This document shows, one piece after another, positions 11,049 through 23,456 of a DNA stretch of 64,000 nucleotides. The notes beneath the pieces were generated by a model, which saw only the letters and a program-made list of their open reading frames with translations, had not been told where the DNA came from and did not search any database. The translations under genes and the position numbers were made by a program. The DNA comes from Apiotrichum sp. Y4204. Its lineage: Eukaryota; Basidiomycota; Tremellomycetes; Trichosporonales; Trichosporonaceae. The stretch lies in the NCBI GenBank assembly GCA_025531455.1, contig JAMYHL010000011.1:62001-126000 (forward strand), read 5' to 3'. Positions within the stretch are counted from its first letter, which is position 1, and the number at the start of each line of letters is the position of its first letter.

Positions 11049-11732
11049 ATGCCAGTCGACTACGCGTCACAATCGTACTGGGAATCGCGACTCGCAAAGG
11101 AATGCGCAACTGGCTATGAATGGCTGGTACCTTCAAGCGCCATCCTTCCCATCATTTCCGCTCATGGGATCATCCACAATCGTTGCCACCATGTGCTTCA
11201 TTTCGGGTGCGGATCTTCCTTTCTTGGCCGTGACCTTCAACAAGCCTTCGGATCAAGCGTCGCGGTTGTAGACGCCGACTTTGCCGTCCTCGGACTGCAA
11301 CCAGATGCCCCGTCCTCATTCCGAGAGGTACCCTTATTGGATATCGATGTTCTGTCCCTCCACACACTTCAAGTTAATGTCCCTACTAGCGGCTGGGATC
11401 TACTGGTGGACAAGTCGACGGCTGATGCGATCTCATGTGGACCACCGTGCTCGACTCCTGACCCCGCGACCTCCCCCTCATCGGAAACCACACGGGAAGC
11501 CATTGATGTCTTGTGTGACAACCTCGCACAGGTGGCTCGAACAGGCGCTAGGTGGATTAGCATCTCCTATTCATCCGAGAGATTCAACTTTTTATCCACA
11601 CGACAGGACTCGAATTGGCATGTTGTTTGCAAACTACCTGTCAAGCTCCTGCCGGTAACGACTCATGGATCAAACGGCATCGTGTATCAACCCGAGACGG
11701 GCGTTTGGGCTTGGATCTTGGAACGAAGGTAG
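11049..11732 (+). CDS. SAM-dependent methyltransferase, METTL13/EEF1AKMT4-like
   Basis: A single-exon gene of 227 residues. The N-terminal SYWESRLAKE...YEWL motif is typical of class I methyltransferases of the METTL13/EEF1AKMT4 type, where YW..R and Y.W precede the fold. The S-adenosylmethionine site follows as VLHFGCGSSFLG (about residues 49-60), then the acidic VVDAD at the end of beta-2, and WDLLVDKSTADAISCG, the counterpart of the family's D..L-KGT-DA block. Members modify lysines of translation factors or other proteins; the substrate here cannot be told from sequence. I chose 11049 because the YWE motif should start within the first 15 residues. Its 3' end faces the WD40 gene with 77 bases between the stops. 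Confidence 0.8.
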   Translation: MPVDYASQSYWESRLAKECATGYEWLVPSSAILPIISAHGIIHNRCHHVLHFGCGSSFLGRDLQQAFGSSVAVVDADFAVLGLQPDAPSSFREVPLLDIDVLSLHTLQVNVPTSGWDLLVDKSTADAISCGPPCSTPDPATSPSSETTREAIDVLCDNLAQVARTGARWISISYSSERFNFLSTRQDSNWHVVCKLPVKLLPVTTHGSNGIVYQPETGVWAWILERR

Positions 11733-11809
11733 ACTTACAGTAGATTCGAGCACTCGTCTGAGGAGGTGCAGTCGTGTTAGCTCTGGAACATACTGACTCC
11801 ATGCATATG

Positions 11810-14225
11810 CTACAAAAGGCCACCAACATACAATGTCAGAAGTGACTTGTTATGTAGACCCAAAGCCAACTGCTGCCCATCGTTGCGCCATGCGATTGAC
11901 AACTTGATAGTTAGCAAAGCTGAGAGCTCTGACGTTCATTGTGCACTCACCATCATGGGTTTGTCCCTAGTGGTTTGGCGCTCCACGTCCTCAGGTATCT
12001 CAAATTCGTGTACCGACTGCCCAGTCTGGGGAGCGTAAGTGACTGTTAGTATTTGGCACTTACGGCGACATCCCACACAATGACTTTGCCATTCCATCCA
12101 CCCCCTGCAACGAGCCCACTTGGACGAAGGTCACTGTTGAATGGCGAGAACGCAATCGACCCTGTCCCTGATTCCAGCCCGGGTAGGACATGTAAACGCT
12201 CTCCAGACAGGGCATCAAAGAGTTTCACTGTAGAATCCTGGCCACCGCTGAACTGTGAGCGAATCATGTAAGGTACTTTCAAACTCACGCTGCAACGATC
12301 ATCCTGCCGTCCTTACACATGGGACTCCATGCCAGTGTGTTCATTCGTTTATTTTCCGTGCCGCCATCCACAACAACAAGGCGGTTTACGCAGTACTCGG
12401 ATCCTGGAGATACAATAACTTGAGGATAGTCTTCGAAAGACTGTTCCTTCTCTCGAGGCTGTTTGCTCGGAGACATTGATCTGCTCACTGTCCCGCGATC
12501 CGCTGGATAATGAGGGAGTCTCCAGATCATGATGGTTCCGTCGTCAGATACAGATGCAAGCAGACGCTGTTGAAAGCTTGTGTCTGTTTCAGCAGGGGAC
12601 CAGAGCACTCGGGTGATGTCGTCGGTATGGCCCTTGAATGTAAACCGCGGTCGCCGATCGTTGGCCCGATAGATGAAAATCATGTGATCGTTGCCGCCAG
12701 AAGCGAAGACATCATCGTCCAACCAATCCACGTCATTAACTTCGTTGGAATGGGTTTCGAATGAGATTTGCTTTGGTGATTGGAGATTAAAATCGAGAAC
12801 GTATAAGCAGACTGTAAAGTCATCTTTGGCCGCAAGCAGAGAGGTGCCAGAAGGATTGAATTTTAGAGAGTTGATAGCTCCGCGACCGGAAGTCAAAATT
12901 CCTTGTAGTTGGCCGGATGGAGTGAACAGCCGACCAACGCCATCAGATGCTATTCAGATCAGTCGAGGCAGCAGCTCTACAAACCTACCGGTAGCGAATA
13001 CAGTTCCATCAGGATGCCACACGAGAGCTGTGACCGCCTTCTTGCCCGTGTCAATGGATTTGTGGCTTATTACTGAGGGTTTTTTGACCAACTGCAAGAC
13101 GTGATTCTTGGTGTCGGTTTCCGCAAAATGCCAAAGCCGGGCAGTTCCATCACTGCTGCCTGTCACCAAGACTTCCTTATCCTTGGGATTCCAGGCGACA
13201 CAGTTAACCTTAGATACATCAGATGACCACCCACATACGGCCGCATACTTACAGCATCACGATGTTCACTCCAACTGCCACCGCCTCCACGTTCAGCTTG
13301 CTGCAATACCTTGCCGGACTTGAGCTTAGTTTCCCCTTGGGAACGGGAGGTGCCCTGTTTCGCTTTGGAATGGTCCAATGTAGACAGCTTGTCGTCTCGT
13401 GCGCGCTTAGCAGCTGGACCACGATCAGTGAGCGCTTCATCTTGAGCATTGCTGGCAAGTGCTGATGGTTCTGGTGTACGCATCGCCGTCGACGTTCTGT
13501 TTTCACGCGAGGAAGACGCTTTGGATGAAGACGGAGGTGACTCTGCGAAACCTTTGCGCTTCCCCTTGCTGATGGCCAATGGTGGGGTATCACGATCACG
13601 AGATGCTGGGCGATCCGAGGCAACAGATTCTGCACCTCTCATAAACTGTCCACTTCGAGGTGGGAGTGAGAATGCCTCAGGCCGCTTCGGAGGAGGAGAT
13701 GCCCTCAAATCCTCATGAGCTGGTCCCTCTCTGGAACAGATATGTGGAACGAGAAGATGGAAAGGAGAATGACAAGCAGATGGTGCAACGTCCACCTGAC
13801 GTGGTTAGCGAAACACTTATAAAAACACAAACAGATTGGTTGGCAGCATGGTGCTCAATTTCCTCCCAACGCAACGCTTTCCACAGTTTGCGAATCAGCT
13901 CTCCCTTCGCGATTTTGCCGCTGGCAGTCCCGAATCCTTCAGGTATAGATACTTTGGGTGTGCCATTGGTTCGGGACGATGATGTAGCTGACCGGCCAGT
14001 GGCCAATGAAGGCGCAGGGTAAGACGAGTTGAAACGCTGAAAGAGTTGGGATGATGGAAGTTCGGATTCAGATAGCAGCGTGAAGGCCGTATGGGCAAAG
14101 TTGGATTCGAGTAGGTACTGTGAGCCACATCAGAGGGTGCCATTCGGTCCTTGTCACAACAAGCATACCAGGTAGATCAGAATGTTAATTTCGTCACTGG
14201 TGATCTTGAGAGGGCCGGAGCCCAT
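11810..14225 (-). CDS. LisH-WD40 repeat protein, SIF2/TBL1 type
   Basis: The product resembles the WD40 corepressor subunits SIF2 (yeast Set3 histone-deacetylase complex) and TBL1. The start ATG at 14225-14223 opens a LisH dimerisation motif (ITSDEINILIYLYLLES), split by an intron after IYL. A long Ser/Arg/Lys-rich linker follows. The WD40 domain then includes VTGSSDGTARLW, VTALVWHPDGTVFATG, INSLKFNPSGTSLLAA, FASGGNDHMIFIY, LLASVSDDGTIMIWRL, FSGGQDSTVKLFD, LVAGGGWNGKVIVWD and, in the last exons, SIAWRNDGQQLALG. The C-terminal exons lie in small pieces down to a TAG at 11812-11810; the last residues are the least certain. A nuclear chromatin role is inferred from the family. Confidence 0.85.
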
Positions 14226-14977
14226 TGTGGCAGACGGGACTTGGTTGTCGGGAGTCATCCCCATGTTGGGGTTCGGGCTCTTGAGAAGCGATGACAGGGA
14301 ACGATGAATTTGAATAAGGTTTGTATGGCAGAGAGCGGCGGAGTATGAATGCGGAAGGAGCGATGATGTGATGGACAGGGATGGAGGTAGATAAAGGATG
14401 ATTGAGATATGGATGAATGGATGGATGATGGAATGGATGGATGGATGATGGAAAGGCGATATGGCGACGAAACAATCTGGACATTCAGTGCACCAGAGTG
14501 ATCCCCCTGGACATCCCAGGTGATCCAGTGATCCTGGCCCACTAGCCAGTGAGCGAGCTCTCGGGTGGCCAAGCTGCTGATGTTGATTGCGTTTCTACGT
14601 GTTTATGTAATCTAACATGCTAGCGGGTTGGATGTGGTCACGTGCCGCATGTTTATAGCCGCGTAGCTCGTGGCTCGTAGTGCTCGGCGCTCGTTGCCGC
14701 GTTGCCTCTGGGCTGGATCCAGCACTGGAAGGCACAGCCAGCTGTTCCTCTGTGCTGGACGCGCTCCTTTCGACTCATTCCATGCCTTTGTCGCATTCAT
14801 CAAACCTCGCATCATCTATCATTCAAACAGCTATAGTCAGTCCTCTCCTCAAGTTCCACCCGCTCTCGTATTATCACGAGCAGCACAGTTTATTTGACAG
14901 GCGGAGTCGCTTAACGGAACGGAAACGGTCGACATATCTCTCCCTTCATCGCCTGCCATCATACGGTGTCCTGCGCA
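14226..14977. other. Divergent intergenic region with ATGGATGG microsatellite
   Basis: Holds the promoters of the WD40 gene (minus) and the TMEM115-like gene (plus). An imperfect ATGGATGG/GGATGGAT tract runs from about 14405 to 14452. No gene is visible. Confidence 0.5.
14405..14452. repeat. Imperfect (GGAT)n microsatellite
   Basis: Repeated GGAT/ATGGATGG units interrupted by GATGG variants. The position fits a promoter or leader of the WD40 gene on the minus strand. Confidence 0.7.
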
Positions 14978-16182
14978 ATGGCTGCCATATCATTTGCGCC
15001 GTTTCTGCAAACTATCCCATGGGGCACTCGCATCCTTACACTTTTGCTCTTCGCTGGATCATTGCTTCACTTTGGTCTGGCTGCGATAGTGCGGAAAGAT
15101 GCCCCCGACTTACCGATTCCCGGTCATGAAGCTCCCTGGCTAGTCCTGGTTCCGACAATAAGCTGGAAATTCCCCTGGACTTTACTCACAGCCGGATGGG
15201 TGGAATTGCATGTCATTGAGGCAAGTCTTTTGATTTATGCATGTTGGCTTACATCCCAGTTTATCATATCACTGATGACCGTCCCCATGGCCTGTCGTTA
15301 CCTTGAGCGTCTTTGGGGTATTCGGGAGCTGCTCAAGTTCAGTTTTGTTGTCATTGTGGGCTCCAATGTCATCGCATTTGGATTTTTCTGGCTTGTCTAT
15401 CTTGCTACAGGCGCTGAGGCGATTGTGTGCGTCCACACGCGCAAGTCACTACTAACTTCCACAGCTCTGGCGAGCCGTTTCACGGCATGTCCGGACTCCA
15501 ATCGGGAATTCTGGTGGCGTTTACGCAGATTATTCCGGAGCATCAACTTCAACTTGGCATACTTAAGACCAAAGTCAAGGTACATCCGCCCCTTCAGCGC
15601 GTATTGACTACCTCAGACCCTTCCCGGAATGTTCCTTTTGCTATCAAACATTCTCGTTGTTATCCTCGGCCCATCACCTTTCATTCTCATCCAGTTTGGA
15701 TTCTTCATCGCCTGGCTGTATCTACGTTTCTTCAAGCTGTCAGAGAGCGGCGAGTATCGTGGAGATCGCAGTGAAACGTTTGCTTTTCAGTACTGGTTTC
15801 CTCCAATCATCCGGTGTGTTTCTTGTTGAAATGATAACACTCGCTGATGTTTTAGTCCCTATGTGGCTGCCGCGTCAAATCAGGTTTTCCGTCTGGCAGT
15901 CCGAGCCCGTGTCATCCAACCCTGGGATGAGACTCTCGGCCTGAACCAGTACTCTACTCTGCCAGGACCAGGCGGTGCGCGGGCTGAAGCCGAGAGACGA
16001 CGGTGAGCTGCCTTTTGGTATACGTGTTGATGTTCAGTGCGGTCGCTCTGCGGGCGTTGGATGCTCGAATGGCATCCGCGACAGCGTCAACCCCAGCCGT
16101 GAACGTTGGGCAGAAATCAGAGTTACCTAAACCAACGTCTACGGTAACCGACTCTCAGGCCGGAAACTCTACCCACGTATAG
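14978..16182 (+). CDS. TMEM115-like Golgi membrane protein (DUF1751, rhomboid-like fold)
   Basis: The product is an integral membrane protein of the TMEM115/DUF1751 family, which has a rhomboid-like fold without protease residues and works in Golgi retrograde transport in animals. The ATG at 14978 opens MAAISFAPFLQTIPWGTR. Helices follow (LLLFAGSLLHFGLAAIV; HVIEASLLIYACWLTSQF) with the family block RYLERLWGIRELLKF. An intron at about 15426-15464 joins to the GEPFHGMSGLQSGILVAFTQ block and IIPEHQLQL. Further introns lie after PPIIR and AEAERRR. The tail is hydrophilic and ends STHV with TAG at 16180-16182. It is convergent with the KRE6-like gene, 101 bases apart. Confidence 0.85.
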
Positions 16183-16283
16183 TTAACTCTTATTGTAGGG
16201 CAGTACCAACGGGGAAGAATTGTCCTGCATACACGAAAAAGCACAAAGTAAATGAAAAAGAACAAAACGGACAGACAGGAACC

Positions 16284-18498
16284 CTAGCAGCCGGTCAGAC
16301 TGTTCTTCTGTATGCTGTCAGCAGTCGCTCCAAGTGTAAGAGGACATGCGACCAGGAAAAGAGGTGGCATAGTTTACAACACCGGAACGTGCGGTAAAAC
16401 TCACAGGGAAAGTGTAGCCCGCCTGTTTCCATGTCGTCAAATTGGGGTTTTGATAAGCGTTCAAATGATCTGCGATGTATTTGGCGGTTGGGTAATCGTC
16501 GGGGTCGCAGCCGATTCTACCGATGTTTTCTCGTTGATAAACTCGGACGTAATCCACATACATATAGGAAGGGAATGTCAGAGTGTCGAACTCGACTGTG
16601 GCGAAACCTTGGGAGATTCCAAAATTGAGAATCTGCGGTATCAGTATACCTGCCTGCCTGATCAGATAGATACCATTGCCATTGGCTCCTCAGGAATGAT
16701 GCGCCTGTCGATACCGGCTATTGTGTCTGGTCCGACTGCATTGGCGTCCATAGTCCAAGCCTTTTTGCCATCCGCAAACCAAGTAATATAACCATTTTCT
16801 CGGTGGTTCTTGTCTGCAAAGACTTCTACACCTGAACACTGTTAATTGACCCATAGTGCTGATACCCACCATAAATGGCGAATGCGTTGCCATCATAAGC
16901 GCTTGATGGTACATCTGTCACCCCAGAGATTGCTTGCTGATAAATTCCTCCCAAGTAGGTGTTATATTCTGTGATGGTGGAATTGTAGATCGTGGTCGCA
17001 GACTCGTCGAACTGATAGGCGTGGTTGAACGGTGCGACCTGAGCTGACTGTGATACTTGTCCCACTGGTCGACTACCTTTCCGCCCTACTTGGGCCTAAG
17101 TCCGTAAGCTATCGCACAATTATGAAACACTAACCTCAATGATATCAACTTCGGGGGCACTGCGTCCAACGCCAACATTCGGTCCAGCGTGTTCGCCGCC
17201 TCTACAGGTGCACGCGGACATGCGTTGGCCTGGAAGACTGCCGTCAGTCTCTCATAGTCAAGATGAAAGACTCACCCTGAAAGGCCTCCGCCCTCTGGTG
17301 CCATGATATAGGCTTCGCCCGGCAGTGTTTGATTCGCTAGAGTGCCGCGATCACAGCTATCGTACGAGTAAGGCCAAAGACCGTCTGTGGTGGCACCATA
17401 GCCAGGGCGACCAAGGTTGCCCAGCGTCCAAATACCTGGCCAAAATCCGCTCACTCTGGGACTACCAGGCAATGAAACCCTCACTTCGATGTAAAAACTA
17501 TACTGAAAGCACAGTTGGTTCCACGATTGAAGCATTCCAGACTTGTAGTTAAGGTCATTAATCGCCTCATTGGTCATTGTGATTTTCAAGTTGCCGTTCT
17601 CGGTGGTGATAGTGGACGGATCATACCATTCCAAGTCGCTTAAAGTGTTAGATCGTCTCTTAAGAGTGAGTAAATACATACCCTGTTGGCCAATAATGCA
17701 GGTCACTGAAATGTCAGACATGGCAATCAAGATGGAAGGACGCACACTGCTTGCCAGTACGGGTCGTCGCCAGGATAGAACGTCCTTCCATCCTTGTTGA
17801 ACTCGTCGGAAAAAGTCAAAACATATTCCTGTCCGTCTGGATTGTTCCAGGTCATCTGCTCTGAAGGTGTGGCCGGATCAACGAGCTGAACAAAGTTGGG
17901 GATGAATGGAACTTGGCCAGTGGCATTGATGCCGCCAACGTTGTAGCCCCCATTATTGCCCAGTCGCTTTTCCGTGAAATATGTGATGATGGGATATCCA
18001 GCGAACAGCACGATAAGGCACAGGAGAAGAAGGAATAGACATCCAATATTGATCATGCCTCGAACAGTAAAAACTGAACCGCGCTGAGCTGGTTAGTGGC
18101 TGCATCGCAGGTAAAGCACACCTTTCGATCGCGTTTAGGGTCGGGGTTATGTAGGTGATCGTCAGGCTCCGGGTCATTCCAACCCCACCCGTCTCCAATG
18201 GTGGATGCCCGGGAAACATACGACTGATAGGATAGACGAGAAGCACGATTGTCGCTGCTTGCGAACGAATGGGGTACTGAGAGGCGTGATGGGGATTGTG
18301 CCGCGCCTGCGATTCCTAACAGTGAAGTGGACGGCGACACCGGAACCTCCGAAGAAGTTGGGCCGTACTGTTGTGAAGATGGCTGTGCTGATTAGGTTTT
18401 ACTTCAGGGTTAATTGGCCACCGGTCGTCGGCCAGCTTCGCACAACTCACTCGGCTTCCATAGTCCAGCGTACTCCGGCTGTCCGACGGGGACAACAT
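16284..18498 (-). CDS. Beta-glucan synthesis-associated protein KRE6/SKN1 (GH16 fold)
   Basis: This is a type II membrane protein needed for beta-1,6-glucan synthesis in fungal walls. The first exon starts [16 protein letters not shown] and joins through an intron (acceptor at the second of two close AGs) to [11 protein letters not shown]. The cytoplasmic tail ends in the signal anchor [20 protein letters not shown]. The luminal GH16-like domain has [40 protein letters not shown] and [11 protein letters not shown]. The acid motif SAPEVDIIE (E-x-D-x-x-E) is intact, split from the rest by an intron. The last coding exon is tiny: the reading TFP is joined to KNSLTGC and TAG at 16286-16284, matching the usual family C-terminus. 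Without this intron the protein would end in unrelated sequence at 16318. Confidence 0.9.
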
Positions 18499-21226
18499 GG
18501 CATAGAAGTGAGAGGGGCGTCACAAGATGGCGGACAAGTCGATTTTGCAATGCAAAAGAAAAGAAAAGACAAAGATAAAAAAAAAAAAAAAGAGCAGAGG
18601 GGAAGGGCGTGATTGCCACGATATGTGTATACGACTGCACCGGCGAGAATATCGAATCGAATTGAATCCAAATACACAACACAGGCTGAAGGTGATGTTA
18701 TTGTTGGTGCGACGGTGGCCTCTGTACGACTTGTAACGTTGGATGGAGCGCGTGGCCGTAGTTTGATGGACAGCAAGGAGCGGGGACGGAGTGCTGAAAC
18801 TAAACGCACACACAGGTCAAGATAAATAAGACTGGGACGTCAGCTGAGGAACGAGAAGACTTTGCCCCAGTCCATTCAACAGCCTTGGATGGTGCGAAGT
18901 GCATCGTTTGCAGTGTGCAACAGGCAGGAAGCACTGCCATCTAGCCATCTAGGTCGCAAAGGCGGTAGAACTCACGTTGTGTTTTCCAGGCGCGGGTGGC
19001 GGAGCACGCTGACGACGATGACCAATGGTGGAGTGAAGGGAGTCAACTGGACGGCGATTGTAGTGTTGTCATTGAACGCTGCAGGGCCAGGTCTGATGCT
19101 GTGGGGCGGTGGTGCAGAAAGACAATGGTTGGTGTTTGTGCCGAGGCGGCAGTTAGCCGTTGGGATAGGCCGGATGGGGAGAAGAGTGTGGTGTGGTTGT
19201 GAGAAGGTTCAGCACTATGGTGCTGTGATGGGTACAGTCCATCTCTCCGATCTCTTTTCTCCTATGCACCTATGTGTGCACGTACCAGGACGTTCCGACT
19301 GCAGCTGCAGCTCTGCAGTTGTTACTGCACAATTGCTGCCGCCACTGGGGCGGACACGATGCTCACGACAACTCATTGTAGAGATGTTGTAACAGCATGC
19401 ATAGTTTTGGGTGCTTGTTTATCTCTTCTCACCTCTGACAGCTCGTTTGTCGGATCGGACAGGAACGAAGGCCAAGTATAATCGCGGCATACGTGGTGCG
19501 CGTGATGTGTAGCTATGGTAGGTAGCCGTGTCGGTGAGCTATTTACAGACAATGCTGTGTTTGGTGGGCGTCATGGTGCAGGTGCATGCTGTTTGGATCG
19601 TTTGGCTGCGCGTTTGAACTACTACTGCATACAAAACATCGAGCCCGCCTGTGCGCCGGGGCGCTGGGCGCCTGTGGCCTGCACGGCTGGGCCGGTCTGT
19701 GGATCTGTGGCCTGTGGCAAGGCCCCACGCGCCCTGTTGTGGCGCCATTGTCGTCCCAATAGGAGCCCCAGTGGCCCAGTGCTTATGACCGGGGGAGGTC
19801 CGCGGCACAGCCTTCGTCAGCATTGCAATCTTCTGTTCTTCGGAGCCTCTGATCGTCCTCAGTGCCTCAGCTGCCTTGATCCTCAGGATTCCCCTGAGTT
19901 CTCACAGTCTTCTGAGAATGCCAGTCACGCATGCAGGCAGCCCAGAAGCAGGAGGCCAGAGGCTTGAGGCTACATCCCGTAGCCAGGGGCATAGCGACCC
20001 ATTGTAGTGTGTGGCTGAAAAAGTATGAGAAAAACAAGGAGAATAATACATGAACGAAATAAACAAACAGATTCAACCGCGCGGCCCCACAGGACACATG
20101 ACCGTAACTTTTATTTTAGGTTGGATGGGGTAGCGTTCGGCTGTCTCCCGTGTCGTAGTCGCCCTTGGCCATTGGGCCTTGTACCTCTGTACGCTTATAT
20201 ACGACTTGTACCCTTTTACGTGTAGCCGCCCGGGCCGTTGGCCGCTGGCGCACTCGCGCCGGCGACTCCCGGCACTGGCCATACAGTACATCTACACTGG
20301 CTGGATGCGCAAGCGCGCAATCATGTTGCAGATCAATTGCAGAACGTGCAGAACAATTTGTTCCCCGGTCTCTAAACACACTGGCACCCCCGTGCTGCTT
20401 GATGGCCGTCTAGCTAGTAGAGAATTTTAGAGTGACAAGGGCTAGAGATCTAGAGAGCTGTGTATGTAGATGCTTGTGATGGGTGACCTTGTGGCTGGCC
20501 ATGCTGGCCACTCACAAACAAACTTGTGCCCACCCGCGTCGCCCTGACCCTGAAGCTCTTCGAAGCAATTAACGGTTGTCCGCGGTGAATACCGGGATGG
20601 TCGTTGGGTGGTTGGTCCTGTGGCCTGTTGGATGTGTGGTTTCAGAGGATCCTAATAAGCCATAATAAGAGATTGTGTCCGATTTTGTCAAATCTCCGGA
20701 GCACCACAACGTCCACAACTGCTGTTAACATGCTGTTGTTGCATGCATACTGTATGTTGTTGATGCCTGGAGCTTCAAAGTGACTAATGACCACATGATC
20801 CTTTGCGCGTGTTTACTTCACAGCCCTGGCGCAGCTCGCGCCCTCACAAGCTCTCAGTCAATTGGTCAAATCCTTGTTATACGCCTGTGCGCAGCTGTGC
20901 GTGTGGCGATGGCTACGGATGGACTGGCATGATTACATAATTACAAAAGAAGATTGATTCCGCTGGGACTTACACCGACCCTCCCGCTGTCCAGTTGCGG
21001 GCACGTGATCTGTACTACGGAGCTGGCTAGCGCTGGCCAGATGAACTGACGCCGCGCGTTCATGCCACTAAGTGTTGTCGACGCAATGATCAAACTCTTT
21101 GGTATGTTACTGTGCGTACTGTCATCTCCACCTCATCCTTCTTTCCACAGCTTTTGACCGAGTTCTTCGCAACTACATTTCACAACCATCCCCTTTCGCT
21201 GTCCACAACTCCCCACTACGATCAGG
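18499..21226. other. 2.7-kb gene-free region
   Basis: I find no protein motif, tRNA or rRNA signature on either strand in this stretch. It contains an A-rich tract (18577-18592), many overlapping short open frames with no family resemblance, and GC-rich sequence around 19660-19760 and 20220-20290 with repeated GGCC-type words, including TTGGCCATTGGGCC near 20165. The left part includes the KRE6 promoter and the right end the RPN6 promoter. A non-coding transcript cannot be excluded. Confidence 0.5.
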
Positions 21227-22917
21227 ATGACCGACGATTTCCAGTCCGTGTCAACAGCCGCGGAGCTTGAGCGGGCAGGGGCCATGCAACAATCAAATCC
21301 TGCGAAAGCCGAACAATCTTATCGCGCAGTGTTAAGCCGCAAGGCAGGTATGTCACTGGATTCCAGCCACCACGTCTGACATCCCAGTCGATGAAGGTGA
21401 ACTTAAGGACCAGGAAACCGCGCTGCTGAAGCTTGGTGCTCTGTATCGTGATACTGGGTGCGTTTTGAAGATCTCCATGTTGTTGACGTCTTGGTAGCAA
21501 AACACAAGAACTGGCACAGCTGGTAGTGCATTCTCGCGACTTCATGTCTACAGTTGCAAAGGCCAAGACCGCCAAACTCAGTATGTCGACGATATTTTAT
21601 TCCTTCTAGAGCGATACTCACCCCTGAACAGTTCGCGCCCTCATTGACTTTTTCCCTCCAACGGCACGCGATCTACAGATGCAGGTCACCAGCGAGAATA
21701 TCGAATGGGCTCGCCAAGAGAAGCGTGTATTTTTGCGCCAGAGCTTGGAGATCAAATTAGTCGCGCTGTGAGTTTTGATGTGCTGATCAGTGTTTTGACC
21801 GCAGTCATATCGAATCACAAAACTATCGCAAGGCACTTTCAATGACGGAAGAGCTACTCAAGGAGCTCAAGCAGTTGGATGACAAGATCATTCTTACCGA
21901 AGTCTTCCTACTTGAGTCCCGCGCGGCCCATGCTATTCAGAACATGCCTCGCGCCAAGGTTAGTGGTCATGTTCTTGAAGAAGCGCCATGCTGAATTCAC
22001 AGGCCGCTCTGACATCTGCCCGCACGACAGCAAACTCAATCTATTGTCCTCCTATTTTGCAAGCGCAGTTGGACTTGCAAGCGGGAGCCATCAATGCCGA
22101 CGACAAGGATTATAAGACAGCGTACTCGTACTTTTTTGAAGCATTTGAAGGCTTTATTCAAGTCGATGAGCGGGATTCGCGTAGCCTTCGATCCCTGAAG
22201 TACATGTTGCTGTGTAAGATCATGATGGGACAGGTGAGTGCAAGAATGCATGGTGATTTAATCTGACTGGAGTCTGATGACGTTTCCTCTCTGTTGATGA
22301 TGAAATCGGCAATGAGGTACGCTGGCAAGGACCTTGATGCCATGAAAACGACTGCACAGGCTCAGAAGGAACGGAGCCTTGAGATGTTCAAGAGCACCTT
22401 GAAAGAGTACCAGGACCGTACGTACCAATCATTCCTTCAAACTCTAATTGTGTCCAGAGCTGCAGCGCGACCCTCTGATTCGGTCCCACCTCTCTGCTTT
22501 GTTTGACACTTTGCTGGAGCAAAATCTCCTACGAGTCATCGAGCCATATTCCTCGGTCGAATTGTCTTGGATTGCGCATGAAGTTGGTCAAGGCCGCGAC
22601 GTCGTGGAGGAAAAGTATGTAACATGGTACCACCACTCATATGGCTGACAAAGGAGGCTGAGCCAGATGATCTTGGATCAAGTATTTTTCGGCGTACTCA
22701 ATGAGAAGGCTGGCACTCTGGAAGTCTTCGACGAACCTCAAGAGGAGGTAGGTCTTTGTTGATGCCTGGTCAAGCTGATCCAGTAGGAACTTCTGTCTGG
22801 CGCTCTCGAAACCATGAAACAAATGGGCAGTGTTATCCAGGCGTTGTACGAGAAGGTGAGTTGTGAACTGACAGTGTAAGGTCACAACTAACGGCGCAGG
22901 CAACGAGCCTATCATAA
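21227..22917 (+). CDS. RPN6: 26S proteasome regulatory subunit RPN6 (PSMD11)
   Basis: Subunit of the proteasome lid that clamps the lid to the 20S core. About a dozen short exons give roughly 420 residues. Recognised blocks in order: [136 protein letters not shown]. The C-terminal PCI domain has [40 protein letters not shown] and [14 protein letters not shown]. The final exon adds only ATSLS before TAA at 22915-22917. The gene looks intact. Confidence 0.92.
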
Positions 22918-23456
22918 TGTGCGAGGATGAGCGATGGAGAAGAGAATGCTTGACACAACAAGTAGATTGGGATATGCCCACATTGTGATAGGCCACATGT
23001 CCATATGAATTCAGGCAGTGAATGCGACTGTGTCGGTGACGAAGTGTGGATGACCGACAAAGAATTCAAGAAGCATCATAATGAAGCTGGGCTTGACATA
23101 CTGTAATGGAGTCGATGGACGACATCGACGGCATATGAAGGCCTGGGGGGCTCTCAAGATCTCAAAAGCTGGATGAGCGCATGCGTGACGTGTGACGTGT
23201 GACGAACCGTGAAGGGGCCCCAGGCCTCAGGCCCCACGGCGACAGGTCGCGCGGCTCCAAGACCCCTGTTGGATCTGCTAATCTGTTAAAAGGTCGATGA
23301 CTCTGAATGGGCTTCCTAGCCACCCCCGTTACTACTCTTGTTCATTTACCTGCTCCATAGCTCACATTCTTGTTCATCTACCTGCTCCATAGCTCACATC
23401 TTTGCCTGACAAGTGACTTCTTCCAACATCACCACTCCACACAGCGCTCCCAACCA
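22918..23456. other. Intergenic region with tandem 32-bp duplication before ATG7
   Basis: No gene is visible. The main structure is a near-perfect tandem duplication just upstream of the ATG7 start, within the probable promoter or leader. Confidence 0.6.
23336..23399 (+). repeat. Tandem 32-bp direct repeat
   Basis: Two copies (23336-23367 and 23368-23399) beginning TCTTGTTCAT and ending AGCTCACAT, differing at one position (T/C at copy position 11). It lies about 60-120 bases before the ATG7 start codon. Confidence 0.85.

Noticed and set aside
16318..16563. KRE6-like C-terminus ending ...SSYTWSDC at 16318
   Set aside because: It reads through an intron. The spliced form ends KNSLTGC, the usual family terminus, at 16284.
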